Positions 8,237 through 18,260 are shown, counted from the stretch's first letter. The stretch: DNA of 64,000 nt from Thalassospira lucentensis (GCF_001613805.1 NZ_LPVY01000001.1:1-64000), one strand, 5' to 3'. Translations and numbers: made by a program. Notes: generated by a model not told the origin, from the letters alone.

Positions 8237-9951
8237 GCTTCTATCGTTTCTCATACTGGCTGCGCGGCGACCGCCCGGAACTAGGCCCCGATCAACGCGA
8301 ACGTCATGCGATTGAAACCGCGCGCAACCGCATCTTCATTACCGGTGCGATGTTTGCCGTCGGCTTTGTCTGGATCACCGCCGGTCTGGTCGACGCCACC
8401 GTTCTGCGTCAGGGCAACGAACCCGAAATGGCATCGGGATCGGACACCCGCGAACTTAAAACCGAACGTGCCGATATCGTTGATCGCAACGGCATGCTGC
8501 TTGCGACCGATCTTCCGACCAATTCGCTTTATGCCGATGCCCGCGTGATCAAGGACCCTGTCGGCTCGGCCGATCAATTGCTGACCGTCCTGCCCGATCT
8601 GGATCGCGACACCCTGATCCGTCATCTAAGCTCGCAAAAGGCTTTCGTCTGGATCCGCCGCAACCTGACGCCTGAACAGCAATATGCGGTTAACTCGCTT
8701 GGCGTACCGGGGCTTAATTTCCAGCGCGAAGAACGCCGCGTCTATCCGCATGGCCGTCTGTTTGCCCATGTGCTGGGCTTCACCGATATCGACAATAACG
8801 GTATCGCCGGTGCGGAACGCAAATTTGATAACGAACTGCGCATCAATAACGGTCCGCTGCAACTCTCCCTTGATACCCGCATTCAATACGCGCTCGAGGA
8901 AGAAGTCGAAAACGCGATGAAGACCTATGACGCGGTCGGTGCGACCGGCATGGTCATGGATATCTATACCGGCGAAGTGCTCGGCATGATGTCGCTGCCC
9001 GATTTTGATCCGCACCGCCCCGGTCAGGCACCGGCTGACGCGCGCTTTAACCGCGCGACGCTGGGCGTTTATGAAATGGGCTCGGTGTTCAAACTGTTTA
9101 ACACCGCGATTGCACTTGAAACCGGCACCGTCAATCTCGACAGCATGTATGACGCCTCCCAGCCGATCCGCGTCGGGCGCTTCGCGATTAGCGACTATCG
9201 CGGCGAAAACCGCTGGCTGTCGGTGTCCGAGATCATCAAATATTCGTCAAACATTGGTTCCGCCCGCATCGCCCTTGATTTCGGGACCGAGACCCAGCGC
9301 AAATATCTCAAGAAATTCGGCATCCTCGACACACCACAGATCGAGCTGCCCGAAGTCGGCTCTCCGCTTGTGCCCAATCCGTGGCGCGAAGTGAACACCA
9401 TGACCATTTCCTTTGGCCATGGCCTTGCCGTGACACCGCTTCAGGTCGTCAGCGGCATTTCCGCCCTTGCAAATGGCGGCATTTTGCGTCCGGCAACGAT
9501 CCTCAAACAGGACGGCGCACCGGCGGGTGAACGCGTTATTTCCCGGCAAACCTCGGACAAGATGCGGCGTTTGATGCGCCTCGTCGTGACCGATGGATCG
9601 GGCAAAAAGGCTGAAGTTCCGGGTTACTTCCTTGGGGGTAAAACCGGGACGTCGGAAAAACTCGTGAACGGGCGCTATGTCAAGAACGCCCGCATGTCGA
9701 CCTTTGTCGCCGCCTTCCCGATGCAGGACCCGAAATATGTGGTTCTGGTGACGCTGGACGAGCCCAAAGGCACCAAAGAAACGTATGGATTTGCCACAGC
9801 CGGTTGGGTGTCCGCCCCGGCAGTCGGCAAGGTTGTGACACGTATTGCTCCCCTTCTGGGCATTGAACCGGCGAATGCGAAGGCGCCGGAGATTGAGCAA
9901 GCGCTGCATATCGACCTTCGCAAGGGGGAGCGCAAACTTGCGTCTTTCTGA
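8233..9951 (+). CDS. ftsI: Septal peptidoglycan transpeptidase FtsI (PBP3)
   Basis: A 572-residue class B penicillin-binding protein that crosslinks septal peptidoglycan together with FtsW. One N-terminal membrane anchor lies at about 33-55. The pedestal domain includes RADIVDRNG. The three active-site motifs are present: SVFK (S284 nucleophile, K287), SSN (S338, N340) and KTG (470-472). Length matches the family. It begins at an ATGA overlap with ftsL, and its end overlaps the start of murE by 14 bases. beta-Lactams would be expected to target it. Confidence 0.96.
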   Translation: MSFYRFSYWLRGDRPELGPDQRERHAIETARNRIFITGAMFAVGFVWITAGLVDATVLRQGNEPEMASGSDTRELKTERADIVDRNGMLLATDLPTNSLYADARVIKDPVGSADQLLTVLPDLDRDTLIRHLSSQKAFVWIRRNLTPEQQYAVNSLGVPGLNFQREERRVYPHGRLFAHVLGFTDIDNNGIAGAERKFDNELRINNGPLQLSLDTRIQYALEEEVENAMKTYDAVGATGMVMDIYTGEVLGMMSLPDFDPHRPGQAPADARFNRATLGVYEMGSVFKLFNTAIALETGTVNLDSMYDASQPIRVGRFAISDYRGENRWLSVSEIIKYSSNIGSARIALDFGTETQRKYLKKFGILDTPQIELPEVGSPLVPNPWREVNTMTISFGHGLAVTPLQVVSGISALANGGILRPATILKQDGAPAGERVISRQTSDKMRRLMRLVVTDGSGKKAEVPGYFLGGKTGTSEKLVNGRYVKNARMSTFVAAFPMQDPKYVVLVTLDEPKGTKETYGFATAGWVSAPAVGKVVTRIAPLLGIEPANAKAPEIEQALHIDLRKGERKLASF

Positions 9952-11398
9952 ACTCATGGCAGGTGATCAAGCGGCACTTAAACATGCCGACGGACGGGAC
10001 CCGAACATTACGGGCCTGACAGCAGACTCACGCACCGTGAAGGATGGCTATCTGTTTGCCGCCCTGTCTGGTGCCAAAACCGACGGATCGAAATACATCA
10101 ATGATGCGATCCGGCTGGGTGCAGCCGCCATCCTTGCAAAGGAAGGCACCCCCAAACCCGCCGCCGCAACGGTTCCGCTGATCCCGGTGGAAAACCCGCG
10201 CCAGCGTTACGCACAACTGGCCGCGCGTTTCTATGGCAAACAGCCGGCCAATATCGCGGCGATTACCGGTACCAACGGCAAAACCTCCACCGCCGTTTTC
10301 ACCGAACAGCTCTGGACGATCCTTGGCAATATGTCGGGCTCCATCGGCACACTCGGCATTCGTGCCGCCGGTGCGAAAATCCCCGGTTCGCTGACCACCC
10401 CCGATCCGGTCGCCCTTCATCAAAGCCTTAATGAAATGTCTGAAATCGGTGTCACCCATGTCGCGATGGAAGCCTCCTCGCACGGGCTTGACCAGCATCG
10501 CCTTGACGGGGTGAAAGTCACGGTTGCCGCCTTTACCAACCTGACCCGTGATCACCTTGATTATCACGGCAATTTCGAAAAATACTTCGCCGCCAAGGCC
10601 CGCCTGTTTGCCGATCTTCTGGCCGAAAATGGCACGGCGGTTCTGAATGCCGACGTCCCGCAGTTCAAAATCCTGCGCTCGATGTGCGAGGGACGCGGCA
10701 TTTCGGTGATGTCCTATGGCCTGGCTGCCGATGATATCAAACTACTCGAAGCCAAGCCCGATGCCACCGGCACCAAACTTAAACTCGCCATCGACAAGGG
10801 CGAATATGGCGTGCATCTGCCGCTGATGGGCTCGTTCCAGGTGATGAACGCCCTTGCCGCCCTTGGCATCGTCATTGCGTCGGGTGCCGATGTCGATGAT
10901 GCGGTTGCCGCCCTTGAAAAGCTTGAAGGTGTCCGGGGCCGCATGGAACTGGTTGGCAAAACCAGCTTCGGCGCACCGGTCTTTGTTGATTACGCCCACA
11001 CGCCTGATGCGCTTGAAACCGTGATCAAGGCTGTCCGCCCGCACGCCAAGGGCCGCATCATCTGCGTCTTTGGCGCGGGTGGGGATCGTGACACCGGCAA
11101 ACGCCCGGAAATGGGCCGCGTGGTCAAGGAAAACGCTGATATCGCCATCATCACCGATGACAACCCCCGAAGCGAAGACCCCGCCAAAATCCGTGCCACG
11201 ATCAAGGCCGCCTGCGAGGGTGCGGTTGAAATCGGCGACCGGGCCGAGGCAATCAAACGCGGCATTGGTATCTTGCAACGCAACGATATTCTTATTATTG
11301 CCGGAAAAGGCCATGAAAGAGGCCAAATTGTCGGCGATACGGTTCTGCCTTTCGATGATGCCGCGGTTGCGCGCAACATCCTTCTGGGCGGTAACTGA
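9938..11398 (+). CDS. murE: UDP-MurNAc-L-Ala-D-Glu:meso-DAP ligase MurE
   Basis: A 486-residue Mur ligase adding meso-diaminopimelate to UDP-MurNAc-dipeptide in the cytoplasm. The ATP loop ITGTNGKTSTAVF and the amino-acid-specificity motif DDNPRSEDP are visible; DNPR is the meso-DAP signature. The most probable start is TTG at 9938, reading LRLSELMAGD like other MurE N termini, with AGGGGGAG 8 nt upstream inside ftsI. ATG at 9956 is the alternative. The reading frame stays open further upstream to 9845, but that stretch is the ftsI coding region read in another frame. Confidence 0.94.
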   Translation: MRLSELMAGDQAALKHADGRDPNITGLTADSRTVKDGYLFAALSGAKTDGSKYINDAIRLGAAAILAKEGTPKPAAATVPLIPVENPRQRYAQLAARFYGKQPANIAAITGTNGKTSTAVFTEQLWTILGNMSGSIGTLGIRAAGAKIPGSLTTPDPVALHQSLNEMSEIGVTHVAMEASSHGLDQHRLDGVKVTVAAFTNLTRDHLDYHGNFEKYFAAKARLFADLLAENGTAVLNADVPQFKILRSMCEGRGISVMSYGLAADDIKLLEAKPDATGTKLKLAIDKGEYGVHLPLMGSFQVMNALAALGIVIASGADVDDAVAALEKLEGVRGRMELVGKTSFGAPVFVDYAHTPDALETVIKAVRPHAKGRIICVFGAGGDRDTGKRPEMGRVVKENADIAIITDDNPRSEDPAKIRATIKAACEGAVEIGDRAEAIKRGIGILQRNDILIIAGKGHERGQIVGDTVLPFDDAAVARNILLGGN

Positions 11399-11463
11399 TT
11401 GATTTTAAAACCAGCCACGACGCCAAAGATCGTGCTGGATGCGGATACGAAAGAAACCCAAAA

Positions 11464-12894
11464 ATGACCAAGGCTGTTTTATGGACGGCAAAAGACGCCG
11501 AAAAAGCCACCGGGGGCAAGGCAACCGGCAACTGGCAGGCGTCCGGCGTATCGATTGACAGCCGCAAGGCCGCCAAGGGCGATCTGTTTATCGCGCTCAA
11601 GGGGCCCAATTTCGACGGTCACAAATTCGCCCAGGCCGCCCTTGATAACGGCTGTGCGGCCGCCATGGTGTCGGACACCAAAACCCTTGGCAATGGCGCG
11701 CCTGCCCTTGTGGTCGATGATACGCTTGATGCGATGGTCCGCCTTGGTCTTGCCGGGCGCGAACGATCAAACGCCAAAATCATCGCGATCACCGGCTCCG
11801 TCGGCAAGACCGGCACCAAAGAGGCGCTCAAATACGTTCTGAACGAACAGGCTCAGACCCACGCCAGCCCCGCCAGCTTCAATAACCATTGGGGTGTGCC
11901 CATGAGCCTCGCCACCCTGCCGGTGGCGGCCGAATATGGCGTATTTGAAATCGGCATGAACCATCCCGGCGAAATCAGCCCGCTGGTCAAGATGGTCCGC
12001 CCCAAGGTCGCCCTGATCACCACGGTCGTCGGCGCACATACCGAATATTTCAGGGACGAGGCCGAAATCGCACAGGCCAAGGCTGAAATCTTCGATGGCC
12101 TTGATACCGATGGCACCGTGATCCTCAACCGCGACAACCTGCATTATTTTGCATTGGCCAGGCGTGCGAAGGAACTCGGGATCAAGAACATCAAATGCTT
12201 TGGCACCGATGCCATGGCCGATTACCGCCTGTTCGAAGCCAACATTGTCACCAATGGTTCTGCCGTGCGTGCGCGCATCGGCGGCCGTGACATCGAATAT
12301 TTCATCGGCTGCCCCGGCGAACACTGGGTTCTGAACTCGCTTGCGGTTCTGGCCTGTGTTGATGCAATCGGCGGTGATGTTTTGCGCGCCGCACAGGATC
12401 TGGCCGATTTCACCCCGCCTGCCGGGCGCGGTGAAACCCATATCCTGCCGCTGCCCAACGGGGCTGATGGCACCTATACCCTGATTGACGATGCCTATAA
12501 CGCCAATCCGACCTCGATGATGGCGGGTCTAAGCGTGCTGGCCCAAAGCAAACCCGAAGGATCGGGGCGCAGGATCGCGGTTCTGGGCGATATGCGCGAA
12601 TTGGGCGATGGTGCGCAAAAACTGCATGCAGACCTGCATCAGCCACTGGTTGCCCTTGGCATCGAACGTGTTTATACGGTCGGCCCGCTGATGGCCAACC
12701 TTGCGGAAACCCTGCCGGGCGAACTCCATGCTGGCCATTTTGACGCCGCCGAAGACGCAATTGACCCGATAAAGGCCGATTTGCAGGCGGATGACGTGGT
12801 TTTGGTCAAAGGATCGCTTGGCATTTACGTTTCGAAAATTGTCTCGGCCTTAAAATCACCGGATGGCGCATCTGGCGCTGCATCCAAAAGTTAA
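11464..12894 (+). CDS. murF: UDP-MurNAc-tripeptide:D-Ala-D-Ala ligase MurF
   Basis: A 476-residue Mur ligase that attaches D-Ala-D-Ala to complete the cytoplasmic pentapeptide precursor. It shows the MurF N-terminal substrate region (VSIDSRKAAKGDLFIALKG), the ATP loop ITGSVGKTGTKEAL (around residue 106), the SFNNHWGVPMSLA block specific to MurF, and the C-terminal DDAYNANPTSM motif. Length is normal. There is a gap of 65 bases from murE with only a weak ribosome binding site (GAAAGAAA), unusual among the tightly packed dcw genes around it. Confidence 0.95.
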   Translation: MTKAVLWTAKDAEKATGGKATGNWQASGVSIDSRKAAKGDLFIALKGPNFDGHKFAQAALDNGCAAAMVSDTKTLGNGAPALVVDDTLDAMVRLGLAGRERSNAKIIAITGSVGKTGTKEALKYVLNEQAQTHASPASFNNHWGVPMSLATLPVAAEYGVFEIGMNHPGEISPLVKMVRPKVALITTVVGAHTEYFRDEAEIAQAKAEIFDGLDTDGTVILNRDNLHYFALARRAKELGIKNIKCFGTDAMADYRLFEANIVTNGSAVRARIGGRDIEYFIGCPGEHWVLNSLAVLACVDAIGGDVLRAAQDLADFTPPAGRGETHILPLPNGADGTYTLIDDAYNANPTSMMAGLSVLAQSKPEGSGRRIAVLGDMRELGDGAQKLHADLHQPLVALGIERVYTVGPLMANLAETLPGELHAGHFDAAEDAIDPIKADLQADDVVLVKGSLGIYVSKIVSALKSPDGASGAASKS

Positions 12895-12918
12895 GACGCA
12901 GAAGGAACCCCCGGGGCG

Positions 12919-14007
12919 ATGCTCTATAATCTGCTTTATCCGCTGGCCGACCAGTTTCCGATCTTCAACCTGTTCCGTTACATCACGTTTCGGACCGGCG
13001 GCGCGATTATCACATCGCTTATTCTGGCCTTTGTGCTTGGCCCGTCCCTGATCAACTGGCTGCGCTCGAAACAAAGCGAAGGCCAGCCGATCCGCGATGA
13101 CGGCCCCGAAAGCCACCTTCTTACCAAAAAGGGCACGCCAACCATGGGCGGCCTTTTGCTGTTGCTGTGCACGTCCATCGGCACCCTGCTGTGGGCGGAT
13201 CTGTCCAATGCCTATGTCTGGGCGGTGCTGCTGGTGACCATCGGTTACGGGTTCCTCGGCTTCCTTGATGATTTCCTGAAAGTCTCCAAACGCAATACCA
13301 AGGGCCTGCCGGGAAAACTCAAACTGCTCGGCCAGTTTTCGATTGCCGCGGCGGCTGCATGGTGGATTTCCACCAACACCGCCGATCCGCTCTCGACCGC
13401 CCTTGCCTTCCCGTTTTTCAAGAACTTCCTGCTTGATCTCGGCTGGTTCTTTGTGCCCTTTGCCATGTTTGTCATGGTCGGTGCGTCCAACGCGGTCAAC
13501 CTGACCGACGGCCTTGATGGTCTTGCCATCGTGCCGGTGATGATTGCCGCGGCCAGTTTCGCGCTGATCACCTATCTGATCGGCAACATCCAGTTTGCCG
13601 AATATCTGCAGGTCCATTATGTCGCCGGATCGGGTGAACTGACCATTTTCCTTGGTGCCCTTGTCGGGGCTGGTCTTGGCTTCCTGTGGTATAACGCCCC
13701 GCCTGCCATGGTGTTCATGGGCGATACCGGGTCGCTGGCCCTGGGCGGTGCGCTGGGTGCTGTTTCGGTTGTCACCAAACACGAACTGGTCCTTGCCATC
13801 ATTGGCGGTCTGTTTGTCCTTGAAACGCTTTCGGTGATCATTCAGGTCGGCTCGTTCAAAATGACCGGCAAGCGCGTGTTTCGCATGGCGCCGCTGCATC
13901 ACCATTTCGAAAAAAAGGGCTGGCAGGAACCGACCATCGTTATCCGGTTCTGGATCATTGCCGTCATTCTGGCCCTTGTCGGGCTGGCAACGCTTAAACT
14001 CCGTTAA
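12919..14007 (+). CDS. mraY: Phospho-MurNAc-pentapeptide transferase MraY
   Basis: A 362-residue integral membrane enzyme, about ten helices, that transfers phospho-MurNAc-pentapeptide to undecaprenyl phosphate to give lipid I. Family landmarks are the early THTMGG-like block [13 protein letters not shown], the catalytic aspartates in [21 protein letters not shown], and the C-terminal HHHFEKKGW. Length matches the family. It follows murF by 24 bases, with AAGGAA as ribosome binding site. Confidence 0.96.
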   Translation: MLYNLLYPLADQFPIFNLFRYITFRTGGAIITSLILAFVLGPSLINWLRSKQSEGQPIRDDGPESHLLTKKGTPTMGGLLLLLCTSIGTLLWADLSNAYVWAVLLVTIGYGFLGFLDDFLKVSKRNTKGLPGKLKLLGQFSIAAAAAWWISTNTADPLSTALAFPFFKNFLLDLGWFFVPFAMFVMVGASNAVNLTDGLDGLAIVPVMIAAASFALITYLIGNIQFAEYLQVHYVAGSGELTIFLGALVGAGLGFLWYNAPPAMVFMGDTGSLALGGALGAVSVVTKHELVLAIIGGLFVLETLSVIIQVGSFKMTGKRVFRMAPLHHHFEKKGWQEPTIVIRFWIIAVILALVGLATLKLR

Positions 14008-14024
14008 ACTAAGGACATCCCGCC

Positions 14025-15431
14025 TTGATCGACCTGTCACATCTGCGCGGCAAAACCATCGCGGTTCTGGGTCTGGGCAAATCCGGACTGGCCAGTGTCA
14101 AGGCACTGGTCAATGGCGGTGCCATCGTCTGGGCATGGGATGACAACGCGGAAAGCCGTGGCCAGCTAGAGGCCTTCGGCCTCGCCCCGATCAATCTCGC
14201 GGAATGTGACTGGACGGAACCCGACATGCTGGTCATCAGCCCCGGCATCCCGTCCACCTTCCCGACACCGCATCCTGCGGCCGAAAAGGCGCGCCGTGCC
14301 GGAAAGCCGATCATCTGCGATGTCGAACTGCTCTGCACCGCCCTTCCCGATGTGCCCAGCATCGCGATCACCGGCACCAACGGCAAATCAACCACGACCG
14401 CCCTGACCGCCCATATCCTGTCGAACGCCGGGATCAAAACCCAGGCGGGCGGCAATCTTGGTAATCCGGCCCTGGGCTTTGACCCCGCCGGTCCCGATGA
14501 TTGCTTCGTGCTCGAACTCTCGTCCTATCAGCTTGAACTGCTTCATGACGCCAGCTTCGATGCCTGCGGCCTGCTCAACATCACGCCCGATCATCTGGAT
14601 CGTCACGGCGGCATGGATGGCTATATCGGTGCCAAACGCCGCGTCTTTGCGCGCAACAAGGGCCCGAAATGGGCGGTGATTTCGGTTGATGACGATCCCT
14701 GCGCGCGCATGGCGGTCGAACTCGCCCGCGAAGGCGGTCGCCGCGTGATCGAGGTATCTGTCCATAAACCGGCCCCGCATGGCATTTACGTTGAAAATGG
14801 CTGGCTGATCGATGATCTGTCGGGCGCACAGGCCCGGATCATGGATCTGGTCACGGTCGCCCATATGCCCGGCGTCCATAACTGGCAAAACATCGCGTTT
14901 GCCTATGCCCTTTGCCGGGCACGCGGGGTTGTGGCATCGAAAATCATCGAAGGCATCATGAGCTTCCCCGGCCTCGCCCACCGGCAGGAACGGCTGGGCA
15001 TGGCCGATGGCGTCACCTTTGTGAATGACAGCAAGGCCACCAACGCCGAAGCCACCGCCAAGGCCCTGTCGGCCTATCGCGATATCTACTGGATTTTGGG
15101 CGGCAAGCCCAAGGAAGGCGGCATTGACGGCCTTCAGGCATTTTATCCGCAAATCAAAAAGGCCTATCTGATCGGCTCGGCTGCCGATGCCTTTGCCGAA
15201 ACGCTCGGCGATGACCTGCCATGGCAGAAATGCGAAACGCTGGATCGGGCGACTGCGGCGGCATTCCTTGATGCCAGGGAAGGCATCGCATCGCGCGCGG
15301 TCGATATGCCGGTCGTGCTGCTCTCGCCGGCCTGCGCATCGTTCGATCAGTTCAAAAGTTTCGAAGCCCGCGGCGATGCCTTCCGCGACCTGTTTAACGC
15401 GCTGGCACATGCCGGGCAGGAGAAACCATGA
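14025..15431 (+). CDS. murD: UDP-MurNAc-L-alanine:D-glutamate ligase MurD
   Basis: A 468-residue Mur ligase adding D-glutamate to UDP-MurNAc-L-Ala. It has the N-terminal Rossmann loop (VLGLGKSGLASV), the ATP loop ITGTNGKSTTTALTAH, the FVLELSSYQLELL block characteristic of MurD, ITPDHLDRHG and the C-terminal NDSKATNAEAT and LLSPACASFDQF motifs. It starts with TTG at 14025 with AAGGA about 10 nt upstream; no better ATG exists nearby. It overlaps ftsW by four bases (ATGA). Confidence 0.95.
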   Translation: MIDLSHLRGKTIAVLGLGKSGLASVKALVNGGAIVWAWDDNAESRGQLEAFGLAPINLAECDWTEPDMLVISPGIPSTFPTPHPAAEKARRAGKPIICDVELLCTALPDVPSIAITGTNGKSTTTALTAHILSNAGIKTQAGGNLGNPALGFDPAGPDDCFVLELSSYQLELLHDASFDACGLLNITPDHLDRHGGMDGYIGAKRRVFARNKGPKWAVISVDDDPCARMAVELAREGGRRVIEVSVHKPAPHGIYVENGWLIDDLSGAQARIMDLVTVAHMPGVHNWQNIAFAYALCRARGVVASKIIEGIMSFPGLAHRQERLGMADGVTFVNDSKATNAEATAKALSAYRDIYWILGGKPKEGGIDGLQAFYPQIKKAYLIGSAADAFAETLGDDLPWQKCETLDRATAAAFLDAREGIASRAVDMPVVLLSPACASFDQFKSFEARGDAFRDLFNALAHAGQEKP

Positions 15432-16573
15432 AATCCCTGTTTGGCAACAGCACCAACAACAACATCGCCTTTTCGCGGGCCGATACCTCGGTACTTGGCA
15501 TCTGGTGGTGGACGGTGGATCGCTGGATGCTGGCCGCCGTCATCCTGCTGATGGGGATTGGCGCGCTGCTGGTCATGTCGGCAAGCCCGCCGGTGGCGGA
15601 CCGCATTAATGTCGACAGCTTCCATTTCGTCCGTCGGCAGTTCGTGTTTCTCGGCCTTGCCGCGATTTGCGCCTTTGGCATTTCGCTGCTCTCGATCAAA
15701 TGGGTGCGGCGTCTGGCCTCGATCATGTTTCTGGGCGTGATCTGCCTTCTGATCATCACCCCGTTCGTGGGTTCCGAGATCAAGGGTGCTGTTCGCTGGA
15801 TTCATCTGGCCGGGATCACCCTGCAACCGTCCGAATTCCTCAAACCCTGCTTTGCGGTTGTGGTGGCCTGGATGTTTTCCGAAGGTCGGCTTAACCCGAA
15901 CTTCCCGGGCTATATCGTCTCCTGCATGCTGCTTGCGACCTGCATCATCCTTTTGATGATCCAGCCCGACTTTGGCCAGACCGTGGTGGTCACCGCCATC
16001 TGGTCAACCCAAATTTTCCTCGCGGGCCTGCCGATGGTGCTGGTCTTTGGCCTTGGCCTTGGCGTGGTCGGCCTGGCGGTCGGGGCCTATCTGGTGCTGC
16101 CGCACGTGCAGTCGCGTGTGGACCGCTTCCTTGATCCGGCATCGGGCGACAACTATCAGATCGACCGCTCGATGGAAGCCTTCATGAATGGCGGCCTGAT
16201 GGGGCAGGGCCCCGGCGAGGGATCGGTGAAAAACTACCTGCCCGACGCCCATTCCGACTTCATCTTTGCGGTCGCGGGCGAAGAATTCGGCCTTCTGTTC
16301 TGCGTGCTTGTGGTTGGCGTCTTCAGTTTCGTCATCATGCGCGGCCTCTCGCGGCTGATGGGTGAACGCAACCTGTTTGTCGTGCTGGCCGTCACCGGCA
16401 TTCTGGTCCAGTTCGGTTTGCAGGCCGTGATCAACATGGCCTCCACCCTGCAACTCGTCCCGCCAAAGGGCATGACCCTGCCCTTCATCTCCTATGGCGG
16501 CTCCGCCACCATTGGCATCGCGATCGGCATGGGCTTCGTTCTGGCCTTAACCCGCAAACGCCCCGGCGAATAA
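15428..16573 (+). CDS. ftsW: Septal peptidoglycan glycosyltransferase FtsW
   Basis: A 381-residue SEDS-family membrane protein with about ten transmembrane helices that polymerises lipid II at the septum with FtsI. Family signatures are KGAVRWI, the LQPSEFLKP block, and the C-terminal LQLVPPKGMTLPFISYGGSA. Translation is coupled to murD through ATGA. In the usual alphaproteobacterial order murG follows directly, but here a three-gene cassette intervenes before murG at about 19122. Confidence 0.96.
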   Translation: MKSLFGNSTNNNIAFSRADTSVLGIWWWTVDRWMLAAVILLMGIGALLVMSASPPVADRINVDSFHFVRRQFVFLGLAAICAFGISLLSIKWVRRLASIMFLGVICLLIITPFVGSEIKGAVRWIHLAGITLQPSEFLKPCFAVVVAWMFSEGRLNPNFPGYIVSCMLLATCIILLMIQPDFGQTVVVTAIWSTQIFLAGLPMVLVFGLGLGVVGLAVGAYLVLPHVQSRVDRFLDPASGDNYQIDRSMEAFMNGGLMGQGPGEGSVKNYLPDAHSDFIFAVAGEEFGLLFCVLVVGVFSFVIMRGLSRLMGERNLFVVLAVTGILVQFGLQAVINMASTLQLVPPKGMTLPFISYGGSATIGIAIGMGFVLALTRKRPGE

Positions 16574-16610
16574 GCCACCGGCCCAACACACCCCACAAAT
16601 CAAAACCACC

Positions 16611-16638
16611 GTCACTCCCGCGAAAGCGGGAGTCCATC
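16611..16638 (+). repeat. REP-like palindromic element, copy A
   Basis: ACTCCCGC, GAAA, GCGGGAGT is a perfect hairpin within GTCACTCCCGCG...GGGAGTCCA. The same element occurs at 18235-18260 and 18914-18939 and, inverted and slightly different, at 18167-18193 and 18851-18877. This copy lies directly after ftsW, at the left edge of the cassette that splits the dcw cluster. Confidence 0.8.
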
Positions 16639-16711
16639 TCGCGACCTGCCGATGCGCCAATCAGGGCCAGCCCGACAGCGCATAGCTGCCCGGTTGTTTC
16701 CGCATATTGAC

Positions 16712-16731
16712 ATATCGGAAAATCCCGATAT
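16712..16731. promoter_or_regulatory. ArsR-type operator 1 (ATATCG-N8-CGATAT)
   Basis: ATATCGG and CCGATAT are perfect inverted arms with 6 bases between them, ending 10 bases before the ATG of the ArsR-type regulator. The core ATATCG-N8-CGATAT recurs at 17060-17079. This position suits autorepression. Confidence 0.7.
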
Positions 16732-16741
16732 ATTTCGCGTC

Positions 16742-17044
16742 ATGGAAATGCTCGAAATATTCAAAGCCCTCTCGAACCGGACCCGCCTTGAAATCCTCAA
16801 AGGCTTGAAAGAGCCTGCGAAGAACTTCCCTCCGCAGGATGAAGGCGACGTCGATACGGTTGGAGTTTGCGTCAGCAGTATTCAGGAAGGTGTCGGACTG
16901 TCGCAATCGACGGTGTCCGATTACCTTGCGACGCTGCAACGGGTGGGTCTGGTGGAAGTCAGACGCATCGGTCAGTGGACCTACTACAAGCGGAACGAAG
17001 CAACCATCCGCGCTCTTGCCGATGCCATCGGAAAAGAACTGTAG
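16742..17044 (+). CDS. ArsR-family helix-turn-helix regulator
   Basis: A 100-residue winged-helix regulator: [18 protein letters not shown] is the classic ArsR/SmtB entry, followed by [35 protein letters not shown] for recognition helix and wing. A single cysteine (VGVCVSS) precedes the recognition helix; no paired-cysteine metal site of the ELCVC type is present, so it may be a redox or metal-independent regulator. Reading can be extended to 16652, but the operator palindrome would then be coding; ATG at 16742 fits the family N terminus. The next gene, 62 bases on, carries a second copy of the same operator and is the likely target. Confidence 0.85.
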   Translation: MEMLEIFKALSNRTRLEILKGLKEPAKNFPPQDEGDVDTVGVCVSSIQEGVGLSQSTVSDYLATLQRVGLVEVRRIGQWTYYKRNEATIRALADAIGKEL

Positions 17045-17059
17045 TTTTTTTGTCCGAAT

Positions 17060-17079
17060 ATATCGAGAAATTGCGATAT
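17060..17079. promoter_or_regulatory. ArsR-type operator 2 (ATATCG-N8-CGATAT)
   Basis: Inverted arms ATATCG and CGATAT with 8 bases between them, in the gap between the ArsR-type gene and the oxidoreductase, 27 bases before ATG 17107. It has the same arms and spacing as 16712-16731, so the same regulator probably binds both. Confidence 0.65.
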
Positions 17080-17106
17080 CCCTTTTTGCCGAAATATGGC
17101 ACCAAA

Positions 17107-18084
17107 ATGAAAGTCCAGACAATGAAAGCTCAGATACTCAAATCCTTTGGCGGCCCGGAAGCCTTTGAACTTCAGGACGTCGCCAAGCCCGTCCCGCAGG
17201 CCGGACAGGTCCTTGTCCGTGTCCACGCAACCTCCATCAACCCGCTGGATTATCAGGTCCGGCGCGGCGACTATCCCGATTATGTACCCCTGCCTGCCAT
17301 TACCGGGCATGACGTTTCCGGCGTCGTCGAAAGCGTCGGCCCCGGCGTCACCAGCTTCGTTCCCGGCGATGAAGTCTGGTACACCCCGCAGATTTTTGAC
17401 GGGGACGGAAGCTACGCCGAATACCATGTCGCTTCGGAAAAAATTATCGGCAAAAAACCGGCCTCACTCAGCCACCTCGAAGCCGCCAGTCTGACGCTGG
17501 TCGGCGGAACAGCGTGGGAGGCACTGGTGGTGCGTGCAGGCCTTCGGGTCGGTGAAAGCATCCTGATCCATGGTGGTGCCGGTGGTGTCGGCCATGTGGC
17601 AATCCAGGTCGCGAAAGCCATAGGTGCCAAGGTCTTCACCACCGTGCGCGAAGACAACTTCGAATTCGCCCAAAGCCTCGGTGCGGATGTCCTCATCGAC
17701 TACACCAAGGAGGATTATGTCGATGCCATCCTGCGCGAAACCGATGGCAACGGGGTGGATGTCATCTTTGATACCATAGGCGGCAATACACTCGCCAAAA
17801 GTGCGGATGCACTGGCCCAGCTTGGCCGTGTCGTCTCGATTGTCGATATCGCACAACCGCAGAACCTGATCGAAGCCTGGGGCAAAAACGCCAGCTACCA
17901 CTTCGTGTTCACCCGCCAGAACCGGGGCAAACTTGACGAGTTAAGCACCCTGATCGAACGCGGCCAGCTCCGCCCGCATGTCGGTGCCGTCTATTCACTG
18001 GCCGACATCCCGCTTGCCCACGCCCGACTGGAAAATCCCGATAACGGCCTCCGGGGCAAAATCGCGATCAAGGTCGCCCCATAA
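17107..18084 (+). CDS. Zinc-type alcohol dehydrogenase / quinone oxidoreductase-like protein
   Basis: A 325-residue medium-chain dehydrogenase/reductase. The N-terminal GroES-like domain includes [18 protein letters not shown] and [15 protein letters not shown], and the NAD(P)H Rossmann motif is [20 protein letters not shown]. Catalytic-zinc cysteines are absent, so it resembles the NADPH:quinone reductase branch that reduces quinones or enones. ATG at 17107 or ATG at 17122 ([11 protein letters not shown]) may be the start; neither has a strong ribosome binding site. Located behind an ArsR-type regulator with matching operators, it looks like an inducible detoxification enzyme. Confidence 0.87.
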   Translation: MKVQTMKAQILKSFGGPEAFELQDVAKPVPQAGQVLVRVHATSINPLDYQVRRGDYPDYVPLPAITGHDVSGVVESVGPGVTSFVPGDEVWYTPQIFDGDGSYAEYHVASEKIIGKKPASLSHLEAASLTLVGGTAWEALVVRAGLRVGESILIHGGAGGVGHVAIQVAKAIGAKVFTTVREDNFEFAQSLGADVLIDYTKEDYVDAILRETDGNGVDVIFDTIGGNTLAKSADALAQLGRVVSIVDIAQPQNLIEAWGKNASYHFVFTRQNRGKLDELSTLIERGQLRPHVGAVYSLADIPLAHARLENPDNGLRGKIAIKVAP

Positions 18085-18166
18085 GCCGACAACCACCCGG
18101 CAACGCCGCACCAAAAGGTGCGGCGTTGCCTTTCCAGACAGGCCCCTTATCCTGCTTCCGCCAAAA

Positions 18167-18193
18167 CTGGATTCCGGCCTTCGCGGGAATGAC
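18167..18193 (-). repeat. REP-like palindromic element, copy B
   Basis: CTGGATTCCGGCCTTCGCGG followed by GAATGAC, an inverted and slightly degenerate relative of copies A, C and E. It faces copy C 41 bases downstream, forming a head-to-head pair between the oxidoreductase and the GNAT gene. Confidence 0.7.
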
Positions 18194-18234
18194 GACAAAG
18201 GGGCAGCGACCGCTCCCCCCCCCCAAAACCCACC

Positions 18235-18260
18235 GTCACTCCCGCGAACGCGGGAGTCCA
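18235..18260 (+). repeat. REP-like palindromic element, copy C
   Basis: GTCACTCCCGCG, then AACGCGGGAGTCCA: the same element as copy A with a changed loop. It forms the right half of an inverted pair with copy B and ends about 95 bases before the GNAT start. Confidence 0.78.

Noticed and set aside
12856-14040. 394-codon minus-strand open frame opposite mraY
   Set aside because: Composition-driven antisense frame with His/Gln/Arg-rich low-complexity translation; mraY is certain.
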